DNA from: Nematostella vectensis
Lineage: Eukaryota; Cnidaria; Anthozoa; Actiniaria; Edwardsiidae
NCBI RefSeq assembly: GCF_932526225.1
Contig: NC_064035.1
Location: 16,294,469-16,354,468 of the forward strand
Reading direction: 5' to 3'
DNA: 60,000 nt
A program made the position numbers and the translations under genes. The notes below the pieces were generated by a model. That model ran no database searches. It was not told the DNA's origin and saw only the letters and a program-made list of their open reading frames with translations. Positions 1-9,393 of this stretch are shown in pieces; within the stretch, counting starts at the first letter, position 1, and each line of letters opens with the position of its first letter.

Positions 1-50
1 TTTCCGGTCCCTTCAACATGCAGTTCCTGGTGAAGGATAATCGCGTTATG
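1..50 (+). CDS. CPS1: CPS1 exon (partial at window edge), ATP-grasp domain
   Basis: Reads [16 protein letters not shown] in the frame starting at base 3 and ends at a GTGAGG donor at 51. It joins in phase 0 to VIECNLRAS in the next exon, matching the continuous family motif [10 protein letters not shown]...VIECNLRAS. The 3' end of this exon and its donor are duplicated just downstream (76-134). Confidence 0.85.
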
Positions 51-483
51 GTGAGGGGTATATTGTATAATGTACCATGCAGTTCATGGTGAAGGACAAT
101 CGCGTTATGGTGAGGGGTATATTGTATAGTGTAAAGTTTCTGGTGAACAGGGGAGAAATGTTTCTTTATTAGGGATGTCAGGTTTCAAAAATGGACCGAA
201 CACAAGGGTGTGAATGTATTTGTAAAACAAAGTGGTCTACCAGGGGAAAAATGTTATACAAATGCGTACATTTTTATCAGGTCATTGAGTGCAACCTTCG
301 CGCCTCCCGATCATTCCCATTCGTCTCTAAAACTATCGGCAAGGACTTCATCGAGTGTGCGACCAAGATCATGGTGAACCATCCTCAAGACTTGAAGGCT
401 TTTCCTGACCTCAACACCCCCCTTCAGCCACAGGGATTCGTCGGTATCAAGGTATCATAAAATGTTTCTACGCCTGTCCGTTC

Positions 484-517
<34 letters not shown>

Positions 518-637
518 ACTATTCGTCGGTATCAAGGTGTCATAAAATGTTTCTACGCCTGTCCGTTCGTCTGTCTGTCTGTCTGTACTATTCGTCGGTA
601 TCAAGGTATCATAAAATGTTTCTACGCCTGTCCGTTC

Positions 638-732
<95 letters not shown>

Positions 733-3007
733 GCTCTGTCTGTCTGTCGCTCTGTCTGTCGCTCTGTCTGTCTGTCGCTCTGTCTGTCGCTCTTTCTGTC
801 TGTCTGTACTATCACTCTGTCAATGATAGGCCCCGATGTTCTCATGGCCGAGACTTCGCGACGCCGACCCGTTGCTCAGATGTGAGATGGCATCCACTGG
901 AGAGGTATGTCTTCCAAATCATTCGATCGTTGTCTTAAAAGTCATATGCTATCATGGTCTTAAAAGTCTTGCTATATTTTCTTACAAGTCACTCTACCAT
1001 TGTCTTTCAATTCATTATATCATTATCTAAAGATTAGATCGCGCTCGCTACCTATACGGCTGGCAACCGAGCTTATAATGCTGTCTACATTCCCAGAACG
1101 GCCGGACGGCTCGGTGTTCCAATAAAAAAATCAGAGAAATCATGTTTCGCACTTGTCTGAGTGTAGCATAATAGCCCTGATCAAGATGACATGGCGGAAA
1201 AACCTTGCGCGAGCACACTGCCCAGGAGGTCTTAAAATGACTGGAGGTTTCTCGCATTCTGGATTGATTTTCCCAGCTCAAAGCCCTTCTAAGTGTAGGA
1301 AATACATACCCCAGGCCCGTAACAAGTATTTTTCTTGGGGGGGAGGGGGGGGGGGGTGCGAAATACGAAAAAATGGGACCTAATTTTCCCGGGGGGGGGG
1401 GGGGGGGGGTGAGTTCTCAGGGCCTGTACTCATATAATATAAAATGAGCTTGTTCGGAATATTTTTCTGTCATGTCTATCAAAGCTCAAATGTCCAACTC
1501 TTTGTCGTGAGTCTATCAAAGCTCAAATGTCCAACTCTTTGTCGTGAGTCTATCAAAGCTCAAATGTCCAACGTGAGTCTATCAAAACTCAAATGTTCAA
1601 CTGTTATCAATGTTGTGAGTCTATCGAAGTTCAAATGCTCGATAACTTATCATTGTCTTACAGGTGGCATGTTTTGGAAGGACGGTGAACTCAGCGTTCC
1701 TGATGGCACTGCTCTCAACAGGATTCAAGATTCCTGAGAAGAACGTTATGATCGGAATTCAGGTAGGCTGCGCTCTACGAGACTTTGTCTTATCTACGCG
1801 TTTTGCCAATAGCATTTGTATATTTATATTCCTTAAAATTCGATCGAAATTGTTTTTCCTTTATGTCAACTTTTCCCACTGCGGCAAGACATATTAGTGT
1901 CCCCTTGTCCTTATTAGGTTTCGTGTTTTGCTTTCTAGAAGCATATAACTTAGGCTATTTTTATTTTTGTAATTGGCGTATGTCTGGTTGAGTACAGTAT
2001 ACACCAGGCATTCTTACCGGTCTTACTGTCCTTGGAAATGAACGGAGAGTCAGGTTGGGGTAATGGGACGAGCTTCCAACACAGGAAACCCGGTACGAAC
2101 GCCTGGGACTTGGCCAGTATCATAAAGAGACCGTCAAATAAGTAATTCCTGGGTATCTCTCCTTGCTATTCTGCTAGCAAGATTTTCAGCACGAGTTCCT
2201 CCCAACGGCCAACAAACTGCACCGCATGGGCTACAAGTTGTTTGCCACGGACGCCACCTCGAAGTACCTGAAGGACCATAATATTCCTGCTCAGACCGTG
2301 TCGTGGCCACTGCACCCCGAGGGGGAGTACCCTAATGCGGGGCGTCTGATCAGCGAGAAGAAGATCGATATGGTTATCAATCTACCCAACCAGAACACCA
2401 AGTATGTCAAGGATAACTACATCATCCGCCGAGCAGCCATTGATAACGGCATCCCGCTCATAACGAATTTTGAGGTGAGTTCCAGCGAGGAATCACACAT
2501 ACAAACATTGATAACGGCATCCCGCTCATAACGAATTTTGAGGTGAGTTCCAGCAAGGAATCAGACATACAAACATTGATAATGGCATCCCACTCACCAC
2601 CAACTTTAAGATGAGTTCTAGCAAGAGATCACACATGCAGCCATTGATAACGGCATTCACCAACCATCACCAACAGTTGATAGAGTGCGTCTGGCGGAGG
2701 AGGGGGGGGGGAATAAACAAGTGGCTAGAATCACGAGGGAGGGACCCGCTTGAGGGTATCCCCGGGCGCAGTACGCCCGCAGTACGGGGATAGTATAGCC
2801 ATATTTAGGCCATTTCTCTCATTATGCTTAAATCATAGGACGTGTGTCATTGAGATGAGCGCAAAGAAATGAACCATCACCAACAGTTGTTTTCTTGTTC
2901 TTGCTGCATAGGTGACCAAACTGTTAGCTCAAGCATTATCTGAGAGATCTACTCTCGAAGCATCTACGCTGTTCCATTTTCAGAAGGAGACCCATCGGGT
3001 CTTATGA
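3..3007 (+). CDS. CPS1: Carbamoyl-phosphate synthase (CPS I/III type), 3' end of gene, five exons
   Basis: The joined exons (<1-50, 281-451, 830-904, 1664-1762, 2178-2474, 2912-3007) give 261 residues of the C-terminal end of a carbamoyl-phosphate synthase large chain; the 5' part lies outside the window. The enzyme makes carbamoyl phosphate from bicarbonate, ATP and ammonia or glutamine, in mitochondria for the CPS I/III class. The first exons finish the second ATP-grasp domain, with the [16 protein letters not shown] motif whose Glu and Asn are metal ligands in E. coli CarB. The last exons are the MGS-like allosteric domain. FAT-DAT, VSW and INLPNQN keep the Thr, Trp and Asn residues described for N-acetylglutamate binding in CPS1. 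The protein stops soon after this domain, so it is not the CAD fusion. All introns seen are phase 0. Whether it uses ammonia or glutamine cannot be told without the N-terminal half. Confidence 0.93.
17..150. repeat. 59-bp tandem duplication across a CPS1 5' splice site
   Basis: Bases 17-75 (34 exon bases plus donor and intron start) are repeated at 76-134 with few changes. A truncated third copy (gtttctggtgaacagggg) follows near 136. The duplicated donor lies at 110. Using it would hit a stop within 14 codons. Confidence 0.85.
281..451 (+). CDS. CPS1: CPS1 exon, end of ATP-grasp domain
   Basis: 57 codons between an acceptor ending tttttatcag (280) and the donor GTATCA (452). It starts [17 protein letters not shown], the conserved metal/ATP site of the carbamate-phosphorylating domain, and ends QGFVGIK. 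The last 16 bases and the donor are repeated twice more downstream (521, 590). Confidence 0.92.
436..637. repeat. Tandem copies of CPS1 exon end plus donor
   Basis: The block attcgtcggtatcaagg followed by tcataaaatgtttctacg and ttcgtctgtctg begins at 436 (the real exon end), 521 and 590. Units are 85 and 69 bases, the difference being the number of TCTG units. Each copy carries a GT donor (452, 537, 606). Confidence 0.9.
637..808. repeat. (TGTC)n microsatellite in CPS1 intron
   Basis: Long run of TGTC with CGCTC interruptions near its 3' end, ending at ctgtactatcac. It extends the short TCTG tails of the neighbouring donor repeats, so it probably grew from the last unit. It creates stop-free frames on both strands that are not genes. 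Confidence 0.97.
830..904 (+). CDS. CPS1: CPS1 exon, 25 codons
   Basis: Reads [20 protein letters not shown] then ASTGE, almost identical to vertebrate CPS1 at this place. Acceptor AG is at 828-829 and donor GTATGT at 905. The acceptor has a poor pyrimidine tract of its own; the (TGTC)n array ends about 20 bases upstream and may supply it. Confidence 0.92.
905..1663 (+). other. CPS1 intron with poly-G tracts and 37-bp repeats
   Basis: The intron has two long G tracts (about 1339-1357 and 1391-1410) bounded by ccaggcccgta and agggcctgtact, which look like the ends of a degraded interspersed element. The minisatellite at 1474-1663 follows. No coding seen. Confidence 0.6.
1474..1663. repeat. 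37-bp minisatellite running into a CPS1 3' splice site
   Basis: Units starting gtctatcaaagctcaaatg begin at 1474, 1511, 1548, 1577 and 1619 (periods 37, 37, 29, 42). The last unit is diverged and ends in the acceptor at 1661-1663. Its tail aligns loosely with the ctttgtcgtgag tails of earlier units. Confidence 0.88.
1664..1762 (+). CDS. CPS1: CPS1 exon, 33 codons, entry to MGS-like domain
   Basis: Reads [20 protein letters not shown] then [13 protein letters not shown]. Acceptor ...cattgtcttacag at 1661-1663 and donor GTAGGC at 1763. A 37-bp minisatellite lies directly upstream of the acceptor. Confidence 0.92.
1763..2177 (+). other. CPS1 intron, nothing recognised
   Basis: 415-base phase-0 intron between GTAGGC and tgctag. 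I see no repeat, RNA or coding signal. Confidence 0.6.
2178..2474 (+). CDS. CPS1: CPS1 exon, MGS-like allosteric domain
   Basis: 99 codons starting [20 protein letters not shown] and ending GIPLITNFE. It contains the residues associated with N-acetylglutamate binding (two Thr in FATDAT, Trp in VSW, two Asn in INLPNQN), which argues for the CPS I/III class over CAD. Acceptor tgctag ends at 2177 and donor GTGAGT is at 2475. The exon end and donor are repeated in tandem downstream with a 68-bp period. Confidence 0.93.
2438..2660. repeat. 68-bp tandem repeat of CPS1 exon end plus donor
   Basis: Copies begin cattgataa at 2438 (inside the exon), 2506, 2574 and 2642, all exactly 68 bases apart. The second copy keeps the exon end and a perfect GTGAGT donor at 2543. 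The third has lost it (aagatgagt). Using the copied donor adds 68 bases and reaches a stop at 2529-2531. Confidence 0.93.
2661..2911 (+). other. Remainder of last CPS1 intron
   Basis: AT-rich intron sequence after the 68-bp repeats. The phrase accatcaccaacagttg occurs at about 2663 and again near 2873, so a short stretch is duplicated. No other signal seen. Confidence 0.5.
2912..3007 (+). CDS. CPS1: CPS1 last exon with stop codon
   Basis: Reads [20 protein letters not shown], continues [11 protein letters not shown], then TGA at 3005-3007. VTKL...LFH matches the C-terminus of vertebrate CPS1 (VTKLFAEA...SLFHYRQ). Acceptor tgcatag ends at 2911. Confidence 0.9.
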   Translation: MTKLLAQALSERSTLEASTLFHFQKETHRVL

Positions 3008-3140
3008 AGCCTTGATCCTCCTTTACAAGCTACGAGAGACAGATCCGTGTCCTTGTACGATCGTTACTATAGTTAATTAATACGCCTGAAGTATGTGCTT
3101 AAGGCAACACTGCAAGCACATTTCTTGAGGGTAGGTTTGA

Positions 3141-3146
3141 AATAAA
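3141..3146 (+). terminator. CPS1 poly(A) signal
   Basis: Canonical AATAAA 134 bases after the CPS1 stop, followed within about 25-40 bases by a T/G-rich stretch (gtttgcttgtt). The 3' UTR would run from 3008 to roughly 3165. The cleavage site itself is inferred. Confidence 0.75.
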
Positions 3147-3511
3147 AAATACAAAAAGCATATTAAGTTTGCTTGTTATAGTATATAACCTGCATTATGG
3201 TACCCCATGTTGAGGGGTTCTAATTCTGCCCCCCTACCCCGCCAACCCTTCTCTGAGCTAAGCAAATAGAGCAGCATTAATATAAAACAAACACAAGCAT
3301 TTGTATGGCGCTAAAAACAACTCCTAGACGCTGTGCATGTTTTAAATGGATTTCCATATGTTTGGTGATTTGGTGAGCAATAGTGATCACCACAAGCCTT
3401 TAGTAAGCCCACACAAACATTGCCCCTTGCTGCTCTAGTGTTGGGTGCCTCTATATTGAACATAGCCCCATTGCTCTTCATACTCACGTATGCAGCCCTT
3501 AGATCATTACA

Positions 3512-3970
3512 GGTCACCCACACGGCCCTTATGCTACAATGTGGTGCATCCACACGGCCCATATGCTACAATGAAGTGCATCCACACTGCCCTTATGCTA
3601 CAATGTAGTGCATCCACACGGCCCTTATGCTACAATGTAGTGCATCCACACGGCCCATATGCTACAATGAAGTGCATCCACACTGCCCTTATCCTACAAT
3701 ATAGTGCATCCACACGGCCCTTATGCAACAATGTAGTGCATCCACACGGACGCCCTTATGGTACAATTTAGTGCATCCACATGGCCCTTATGCAACAATG
3801 TAGTACATCCACACGGCCCTTATGCTACAATGTAGTGCATCCACACGGCGCTTATGCTACAATGTAGTGCATCCACATGGCCCTTATGCTACAATGTAGT
3901 ACATCCACACGGCCCTTATGCTACAATGCAGTGCATCCACACGGCCCTTATGCCACAATGTAGTACAATT
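3512..3970. repeat. 32-bp minisatellite, about 14 copies
   Basis: Unit atgctacaatgtagtgcatc cacacggccctt. Copies 1-2 and copies 4-5 share the same pair of variants (cccat, then gaagtgc...ctgccc), so a two-unit block was duplicated. The array lies about 500 bases downstream of the CPS1 stop and is not beside a splice site. Confidence 0.97.
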
Positions 3971-6900
3971 TGTGGGTCGGTGGGCGTGCGCACTCATTGT
4001 GAGAAGCGCACTTGCGCCTGCGCACTAGAAGTCCAATGAGTGATGCTTCAGTAAACTTTTTCGCATAAAATAATGCGTCATCGCACTTTTATACATAATT
4101 GAACGAGAATGCGCTCTCTTGTAGAACCACTTTTAAAGCTGCTCATTGGAGATAATGAAGGTTTTGTACAGTGAAAGCAACTTTAGTGTCCTTAAAAGCC
4201 CAGAAAATAATACAGTGTTCTCTCTACATAATTGGGAGGACTGTTATAGCGATATTTCTTTATAGTTGACGAAGGTTGCAGTTTCTTATTTCCATATCTT
4301 GAATAAGCAACGTGCACTGGTAGAAAGCACTTCATATGCCATGCTGACGTCGCTATAACTTCCGATTACTTGCAGGTCTTTCTACCCACAGTTTCCGGTT
4401 TTATTATGCGAGCCGGAAGTGGAGAGGCTTGCATGAATGCACCTCTGGTATCCCAATTGTATAAAGACAATCAATGTTTCATATCAAGTTTTATTGAATG
4501 TTGGTTTTTGTTGTTTGCTTTATTCTATGGCTCCTTTGCTATGTTTGACTCTTGAAGTGCTTAAAGATTCCGTGTGATGGGCTGTCAAGTATCGGATCAT
4601 GATCTAGCGATTTATCATAGGGCTACCCCTACGACGAAACTATCAGACCACCATATGGCCTTAGTGAGCTTTACGACGCGATACGGTCTTCGCAAATATT
4701 GTCCTTTTCAATGATATCAAAAGTTAGACTTTTCAGGCCTTTTCCTCGACTTTGGGCGTCATCATTTTCCACTTCACACGACGGCAGGTGGAATAAAAAA
4801 TCGATAGAATAAAAAGAGCAGACCACATGGACTAAAAAATGGGGAGAGAGAAAGTTAACACAAACTTGTTCTCGCTTTTAAGTAAATGTTTCGGCCGGTC
4901 CATAAGGAATTTATACAAACAGCCACAATTACTTTTACTTTGTCCTGCGATCCTGTTTATTTATCGACTTAATAATATCTTAGCCACAGTCTTTTCTTTG
5001 TTCTTCCCCTAATACCCGTCCTATCAGAATGCATTAGAATCTTGTCGTTTTAGAATTCGTAGCGGTGTGTCACAAATTACGATAAATTAAAAAGACCGAC
5101 TTTCCGGTCTTGGACAAAGGAATTGCTTTTTGCGGTGGTGTACGTCATAAGCGAGGTATTCCGGTAAGGCTGTGATTTCATTCGTGGTTGACATATCATT
5201 TTAGACTAGCCTATGTCTTCAAATAAAATCGCAATAAATGATGAAAGATGATGTTGGCTTGATATTATATAAAGTCATTCACATAAAGTTATTCTCATAA
5301 TCCTAGCGCTACCCTGCTTAGAAATTTGTTCTCGAAAGGAGATAGCGCTATTTTTTATTCTATGCAAATTTTGATAACAATCAATGTTTATGGTAATTGT
5401 GCGTAGTCAAATAAATTTTACGAATTGAATATGAATGGCTTGCGTCTCATAATTCCAAAGCGTCAAAAAACAGAGCACATCGAACGCAACATCTTTTGCC
5501 CCTTGAAAACCTTCAGGGATAGAAAACCGACGGAGCGGAACCTAAGGTCTCCCTAGAGTCAACTGCTGCCTTTGTCTTTCACAGAAAGGCATAATTATAA
5601 TATTCTTGCTAACACAAGCAGAAATATTTCAGCGTTGTTCAAACAGTCACGCTGTTAAGGATAGATAAGCGCTGGTTGAATTCCTTTGGAGTCCCCGAGA
5701 AGTCAAGGGAATCGAGAAAGGTGAGACCGAGCCACGAGTCCCCGCTATGGCTATGGCTCGGGCCGTATGCTCTTTTCAAAAGTGTGAGTGATTGAGTGTG
5801 AGGGACGAATCGTGCCTTTCTTTCCGAGGAGAGGAAACCGCATAGCAGAGTAAAGATCATGATGATACAATCGTTTTACCGCAGGCGTGTCCGATAGCTA
5901 AGATACGTACAGAGGTTTTATGATTTAGTTTATTGCTAAGGCCACTGAAAGCTTACGAAGCGGTCTCGCGGAGATTTTTGACCGGCGATGTTTTAGACCG
6001 GATGCGGTCTAGAATGGTTTGCTTGCTTTTTAAAGCAGTTCCTTTCACGCTTACTTACCTTGAAAGTATTGCATTTCTGTAACTATCTGCCATTACTATA
6101 TTTTGGTATTCTATAACGTTCAGTATATTGAGATTGAATTGGGGTTAACCGCGACGATCGACCTTAGTTGCAGTAGCTGTCAAAAACATATGGGAAGTAT
6201 AGTTATTATGTCGTACGTATGCAAACAGTCGGTCATCTCTAAGCACTTTATTGCTTTCTATTGTCAAGTTGCAACTTTAACCGCTCATTTGTCAGATCCA
6301 GAAAACGCTTTGCTAACGGAAATATTTCTCGATTCGCACGTTGCAGCATTTTATTAATGATATTATTATTATTTCAGGGAATTAAGCTCTAGCTGGCCTG
6401 GCTCTCATTTCGTATTTCTTTTTGTTGTGGTAAAGCAATGGTCTAGACATGCTAATCTAACGTCAATGTTTGCGTTTTTAGATTTTGGGAGCTTATGAAA
6501 CTCTTTGTTATAATCTTGATGTGAAAATTGTTCAAACTCTCCTTTGATTTAGTATCTGAAAAATGCTATATTTCTATTTTTTTATGGATTCTGCCTGCTT
6601 AATCGTGTTAGCTCGTTTAATCGACAATCAATTAGAAACGTCATAAACTGAATATTATTAAGGCTTTAAAAGATAAGAAACTCCATTGGTAAACTCCAGA
6701 ATAGATTACAATAAATCATTTCTTAGAGTCTTTTTAAACTATCGATGATTTTATTGGCGTAAATGATAGAAAAAGTCACACTGACTATGAACGCACCTGT
6801 AAGTACGAATATTCAAGGAAGTGGGCAATACACGGCATTGTTTATGTTTATCGACAAGCGAAATGTTAGTCACGTTCAAAGCTCATAGAACACAATTTCC

Positions 6901-9222
6901 TTACATAGCTATCGAGCGATATAGAATTAAATAAGGAATTATACGAGCTATTTTTGTAGACATTTGTTATTTCTTTTTTCTTCACATCCTCTGATGCCGC
7001 TAGTGCACTATCAGAAACATCTCATCATTGTATCTGATCAAAATAATAACTTGTTTTACGCACGCACCCCGACTACAGTATCGTGAAGTGCTATGCTGCA
7101 ACGACTTCGTTACAAAATCGTGACCTTTTGTAACACAATCTCGTATACGTGACAGAACCATCAACACCGATATGTCTCTCCATCTCGAACATAGGAAATA
7201 CCATTAGTGTATCACAAGCCATTTAAAATGTTTTCTTTGTAAGGAGATGTCATGATCTTTCCGTAGCGGTGTTTCCTAGGGACCGGAAGTATTGTCTGTA
7301 AATGCTTGACCGGGCAGGGGAGGAATTCCCGGATTTGTCTTCACCCAGGAAGCTAGCCAAGTTACACCAACAAAAATCCCGCAGATTGGTGTTTGTTTCT
7401 ATGTGAAGAAGTTCTTTGAGTTCTGCATGTTTCGTGAGTATTCGCGACTGACAAACGCGAACGGTTGCGAAAGATGTTCCGATCATGGGGTAGAAGAAAA
7501 ATGATTAAAGAGTTGAAAGTTAAAATTTTGGGCAGCTATTTTTTTCAACAAGTATCTCTTTCCCTTCTATTTTTTATCATTTATTATTTATATTTTAGAC
7601 GGTAATATAATCTCTTCTCTTAGAGCCCATGCGAGCATGAGGTATCTCATCACACTTGCCACCAAAAGGGTTAAGACTTGGGCACAATGCAAACACATAA
7701 ATATTTGATATAATAATAGTAAACAAAACTATTTTTAGCATTGGGTCAACATGATAGATCACGAACCATTTTTTTTTTCTTATTTTTTTTTACTTAAAAA
7801 AATAGACTTTAACGTTGTGAGTGGAACTTAGAGCTGTACTTGAAGTAGTAGTATTTTCTAAGAGGATTATGATCCATAAGTAACCGGTGTGTGGAGGATT
7901 CCCGCTTTCATTACTCACTGTAACATGGCACCAAGAACTCAAGAAGTAGAAACCACAAAATGACAAAAATGCCACCTCAACCTACAACGGATACGGCAAG
8001 GAAGGTACAATCAATTGATGATTGTCTGGTCTTCATGTCGGTATAAAACCCGATTCTTTCCATTTGGAAACCTGGAAGTTCATCGGTGCATTTGTGCATC
8101 ATTTGGAATTTCACCCCCTCCTACGCCTGCGCAGATAAAAAAAAAATGATTTTTTTAAATATCTTATCTCATTAAATCTTTTCATTCGCGTCTTTATTTA
8201 GCCATCTAAGGACATGCTGGCTATCTACTTTGAAACCTTTTTAAATGAAAACCAGCGTAAATGTCAAATAAATAAAACATACATACGTGCAAGTAGTAAG
8301 AACAAATTTACAAAGCCAACTCATGTAACTTCTACCATGGATAATAACTTTCTAACGATTTATGATATTGCTTGATAATTATTCATATTACTAGATCATT
8401 ATCTTTATTGTTTGATAAATAGCTTTTTTTTAACAATGAAATAGGTAGAGATCTAAGGGAAGATGTAACAAGCCTTTGAAAATCCACGCTACAAAAAGTT
8501 TTGGAAAAAACATGGTTTTCATTGGAGATATAAATATTGTAATACTTTATCGCATCTAGAGAAAAGTTATATTTTCGATAGAAGGGCTCCACTGAATTGC
8601 TTTTTTAGCTTTGCGTGCATGATCTGTCACTCGCTCAATATACCAGCTGCATGATTTTCAATGTTTATCTGTTTAGTTAGAAACAGTAGTGTATGTTTGT
8701 CACGTTCTACGGGCCCATTAGTGGTTTTTTAGTGTTTTTGGCGAGATGCGGGTAGAGATGATATACACACGTAGAGCTCTACAATTTTTTTTATGGTGCG
8801 TTTTTATACGGTTGGCACAGTCAGATATTTACGATATATGGATAAAAAAGGTTAACAAGTATTCATTGAAACTAGTGAAACTCTACTTATATATAAATTA
8901 CATGGCCCTTTGAATACTATCAAAAGAACAAAAAACTTTTCCAGCCCGTTTAGAACTTTTTACCAATTTCCAGACAGTGTTTTTTTTGACAGCGAATAAC
9001 TGTTTGAGTGTTAGTTTACCTGCTGTGCGTAGTGTAAAATGACCGGCCTATTTGTCACGATTGTAGAAACGCTAAAAAGTACATCAAAGTCGTTCACCAT
9101 TGCACTTAACAATGTTGACAAGTGTAAATGCGCAAGACTTGCTTTAAAAGACCTTTTCTTTCTATCCCCACTTTCAGTTTTTAGAGAATCGCGAAAGCGC
9201 ATACATTAGCATATATTATCTC

Positions 9223-9238
9223 TGCGTGACGTCACGCA
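9223..9238. promoter_or_regulatory. Palindromic CRE in the TRIO promoter
   Basis: TGCGTGACGTCACGCA is a perfect 16-base palindrome around the CREB/ATF consensus TGACGTCA (9227-9234). It lies 20 bases before the uORF start and about 90 before the TRIO start codon, in a locally GC-richer stretch. Its role as a core promoter element is inferred from position. Confidence 0.6.
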
Positions 9239-9258
9239 AGGGGAGACCATAAACTAAG

Positions 9259-9330
9259 ATGGCTTCTCAAAGCCAGAACTGTCACAGAAAGGCAAACAGA
9301 ATCAAGCAACAACTCAAAACTGTGCAATGA
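9259..9330 (+). CDS. uORF in TRIO 5' leader, 23 codons, overlaps main start
   Basis: ATG at 9259 in a strong context (aag before, G after) opens a 23-codon frame, MASQSQNCHRKANRIKQQLK then TVQ, ending in TGA at 9328-9330. That stop overlaps the TRIO start ATG (9327-9329) in the arrangement ATGA. If the leader includes 9259, initiation there would reduce main-frame translation or allow termination-reinitiation. The transcription start is not known, so the uORF could also lie outside the mRNA. Confidence 0.45.
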   Translation: MASQSQNCHRKANRIKQQLKTVQ

Positions 9331-9393
9331 ATACACCAGAACGGTGGTCCACGGCCTCATCAGAGAGCGATCTCTCTTCGATTCAGTACTTAG
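9327..9393 (+). CDS. TRIO: TRIO exon 1 (coding part)
   Basis: 22 codons plus one base: [20 protein letters not shown] then YL, with donor GTAACA at 9394 (phase 1). It is Ser-rich with no domain. The start is supported by its joining in frame to the Sec14 exons. The start context is moderate (G at -3). Confidence 0.75.

Larger units (their letters stand above)
3008..9258. other. CPS1 3' UTR and intergenic spacer
   Basis: After the CPS1 poly(A) signal there is a 32-bp minisatellite (3512-3970) and then about 5 kb of AT-rich sequence. It holds only short open frames without family resemblance, codon bias or splice structure. No tRNA or other RNA gene was recognised. The last 60 bases are the TRIO promoter region. 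Confidence 0.6.

Noticed and set aside
547-885. Long open frames on both strands over the TGTC array
   Set aside because: They are products of a stop-free four-base microsatellite. The real coding part here is only 830-904.
2178-3007. Assignment of the first gene to CAD (pyrimidine synthesis)
   Set aside because: The protein stops right after the MGS-like domain with no dihydroorotase, and the allosteric residues are of the N-acetylglutamate type.
3490-4039. Repetitive frames in the 32-bp array
   Set aside because: Period 32 shifts frame every unit; the frames come from tandem repetition and no gene is supported.
7250-7486. 78-codon minus-strand frame in the intergenic region
   Set aside because: It has mixed codon use and a plausible look, but no recognisable family, no splice structure and no promoter or poly(A) support.
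9011-9202. Minus-strand frame next to the TRIO promoter as a divergent gene
   Set aside because: Only 63 codons, no family resemblance and no donor continuing it; position alone is not enough.
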